Below are positions 5,575-6,992 of a stretch of DNA of 6,992 nt, piece after piece. Numbering within the stretch: the stretch's first letter is position 1; the number at the start of each line of letters is the position of its first letter. The notes beneath the pieces are model-generated. The model had not been told where the DNA came from. It searched no databases and saw only the letters and a program-made list of their open reading frames with translations. The stretch is from Pseudomonadota bacterium (GTDB lineage Bacteria; Bdellovibrionota; Bdellovibrionia; Bdellovibrionales; JAEYZS01), in contig JAEYZS010000038.1 of assembly GCA_023427925.1 (NCBI GenBank), positions 1 to 6,992 on the forward strand, read 5' to 3'. The position numbers and the translations under genes are program-made.

Positions 5575-6992
5575 ATGAAGGCATTGCGCTCAGGCGAAAC
5601 AAATACACTGTGGATTGACACTGAAAACGCTCCCATTTTTTTTCCTTTAGCAGAGAGTTTAAAAGTAGATGTTTGTGTTATAGGTGGAGGAATAGCGGGT
5701 TTAACTACGGCTTATCTATTAATGAAGGAAGGGAAAAAAGTTTGTGTGCTTGAAGGATTTGAAATCGGAAGCGGACAAACGGGTAGAACAACAGCTCATT
5801 TCTCAAATGCATTAGACGACCGTTATTTTGAACTAGAAAAATTGTTCGATGAAGAAGGTGCAAAGCTCGCAGCCCAAAGTCACACGGCTGCGATAAAAAA
5901 AACAATAGATATTGTAAACAAAGAAAAGATAGCTTGTGAACTTGAAACCGTCGATGGATATTTGTTTTCAGTAGAAGACGACCGTCCAGGTGTACTCGAA
6001 AAAGAACTTGAAGCAGTACGTAAAGCGGGACTAGCAGATGTAGAATTAGTAGATAGTTCGCCTATTAATTTCTTTAGTACAGGTCCATGCCTGAAATTTC
6101 CACAACAAGTTCAACTTCATCCTCTAAAGTATATCAATGCCTTAGCCAAACTTATAGTAAAAGGTGGAAGTTATATTTATACAAACACACGCGCAGAAGA
6201 GGTGCATGGTGGAACAAATACGTATGTACGTACCAAAAGCCATCTCGTCTATTGTGACTCGATCGTGGTTGCTACGAATACGCCCTTCAATGATTTGTTC
6301 GCCATTCATACAAAGCAAGCTCCATATAGAACATATGTTTTAGGGTTTAAGGTCCCTAAAGGAAGTGTTCCGAAAGCTCTCTATTGGGACACACTCGATC
6401 CTTATCACTATGTTCGTGTAGAGGCGCGAGGCGATCACGATGTTCTTGTTGTTGGCGGTGAGGACCATAAAACTGGGCAAGAAAGTTATCCTGAAACATG
6501 CTTCTATAAATTAGAGCGATGGGCACGAGTCCGATTCCCAATGATAGAAAGTATTCTTTACTCGTGGTCAGGACAAGTGCTTGAGCCCGTGGATGGGCTA
6601 GCATATCTAGGTCGAAATCCTTTGGATAAAGACAATGTCTATATCATTACCGGCGATTCTGGAAACGGCATGACTCATGCAACGATTGGAGCAATGTTAA
6701 TTACAGATCAAATCATGGGTCGTGAAAATGAGTGGGAAAAACTTTATAATCCTTCGCGCATTAACGTGTTATCAACAGGAGAGTTTCTAAAGGAAAACGC
6801 AAACGTGGTTGCCCAATATGGAGATTGGTTCCAAGCCAAACCAAAATCTCACTTAGAAGATTTGCCTTTTGAAGAAGGAATGGTGGTTCGTGACGGTCTT
6901 AAAATGATCGCTGCTTATAAAGACAAGCAGGGAAATGTGGAAATGATGTCAGCTGCATGCACTCATCTTGGTGGAGTTGTAAGATGGAACCC
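5575..6992 (+). CDS. FAD-dependent oxidoreductase with C-terminal Rieske domain, 3'-truncated
   Basis: The frame is open from the ATG at 5575 to the window end, giving 472 complete codons and no stop. The N-terminal region is a DAO/glycine-oxidase-like FAD domain. The dinucleotide fold is VCVIGGGIAGL (33-43), with acidic E60 at the end of the second strand, and a family-typical GSGQTGRTTAH follows at 65-75. The later FAD-contact segment is VYIITGDSGNGMTH at 355-368. From about 430 a Rieske [2Fe-2S] domain begins; the first ligand pair C462-x-H464 (ACTHLGG) is present, and the second C-x2-H should lie just beyond the window. The layout resembles Bacillus YhfW-type proteins, whose substrate is not established. 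No signal peptide or membrane helix is seen, so it is probably cytoplasmic, with the Rieske cluster passing electrons to or from the flavin. T8 (5636-5643) and A8 (5895-5902) runs occur without breaking the frame. Confidence 0.93.
   Translation, partial: MKALRSGETNTLWIDTENAPIFFPLAESLKVDVCVIGGGIAGLTTAYLLMKEGKKVCVLEGFEIGSGQTGRTTAHFSNALDDRYFELEKLFDEEGAKLAAQSHTAAIKKTIDIVNKEKIACELETVDGYLFSVEDDRPGVLEKELEAVRKAGLADVELVDSSPINFFSTGPCLKFPQQVQLHPLKYINALAKLIVKGGSYIYTNTRAEEVHGGTNTYVRTKSHLVYCDSIVVATNTPFNDLFAIHTKQAPYRTYVLGFKVPKGSVPKALYWDTLDPYHYVRVEARGDHDVLVVGGEDHKTGQESYPETCFYKLERWARVRFPMIESILYSWSGQVLEPVDGLAYLGRNPLDKDNVYIITGDSGNGMTHATIGAMLITDQIMGRENEWEKLYNPSRINVLSTGEFLKENANVVAQYGDWFQAKPKSHLEDLPFEEGMVVRDGLKMIAAYKDKQGNVEMMSAACTHLGGVVRWN

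Noticed and set aside
5705..6604. Two minus-strand open frames inside the oxidoreductase gene
   Set aside because: They are antisense to an intact FAD-Rieske coding region that continues to the window edge; neither has start signals.

Overview
The window is a moderately AT-rich, densely coded bacterial segment. Genes overlap or nearly touch, and the Shine-Dalgarno sites are ordinary GGAG-type. No phage, transposon, CRISPR or RNA-gene signature is visible. The gene content (TyrZ-type tyrosyl-tRNA synthetase, adrenodoxin-type ferredoxin, TrhA/hemolysin III protein, membrane MutS-like ATPase, FAD-Rieske oxidoreductase) would suit a Gram-negative bacterium. A low-GC member of the Bdellovibrio group is my best guess, but this is an impression from the proteins and is not proven by the sequence.

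Layout. Positions 1-4914 hold five plus-strand genes packed as one apparent operon. They are the 3' nine-tenths of tyrS, a [2Fe-2S] ferredoxin with a long charged tail, an alpha/beta hydrolase, a seven-helix TrhA/hemolysin III-family protein, and a MutS-family ATPase carrying four predicted membrane helices. The junctions are a 4-nt ATGA overlap, a 23-nt overlap, a 20-nt overlap and a 9-nt gap, so translational coupling is likely. No promoter is visible inside this block; the operon promoter must lie upstream of the window. A strong terminator-like hairpin (perfect 11-bp stem, 4-nt loop, five T) sits inside the TrhA-family coding region near 2584-2613 and could tune expression of the distal genes.

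Positions 4915-5035 are a short convergent intergenic region with two imperfect stem-loops but no T-tract. A minus-strand gene (5036-5347) encodes a 103-residue protein with two probable membrane helices. It is divergent from a plus-strand FAD-dependent oxidoreductase starting at 5575, which runs off the window just after the first half of a C-terminal Rieske [2Fe-2S] motif. The 227-nt divergent spacer holds an extended -10 candidate for each direction and an 8-bp inverted repeat that touches both.

How the genes may work together. The first block combines translation (tyrS), electron transfer (ferredoxin) and three envelope or lipid-type functions (hydrolase, TrhA-like, membrane MutS-like). 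No single pathway is evident, and the arrangement looks like a housekeeping operon with passengers. The divergent pair could be co-regulated and redox- or stress-related; that is inference. I see no convincing complete new system. The most unusual items are the membrane-anchored MutS-like ATPase, the intragenic hairpin, and the small membrane protein paired with the FAD-Rieske enzyme.
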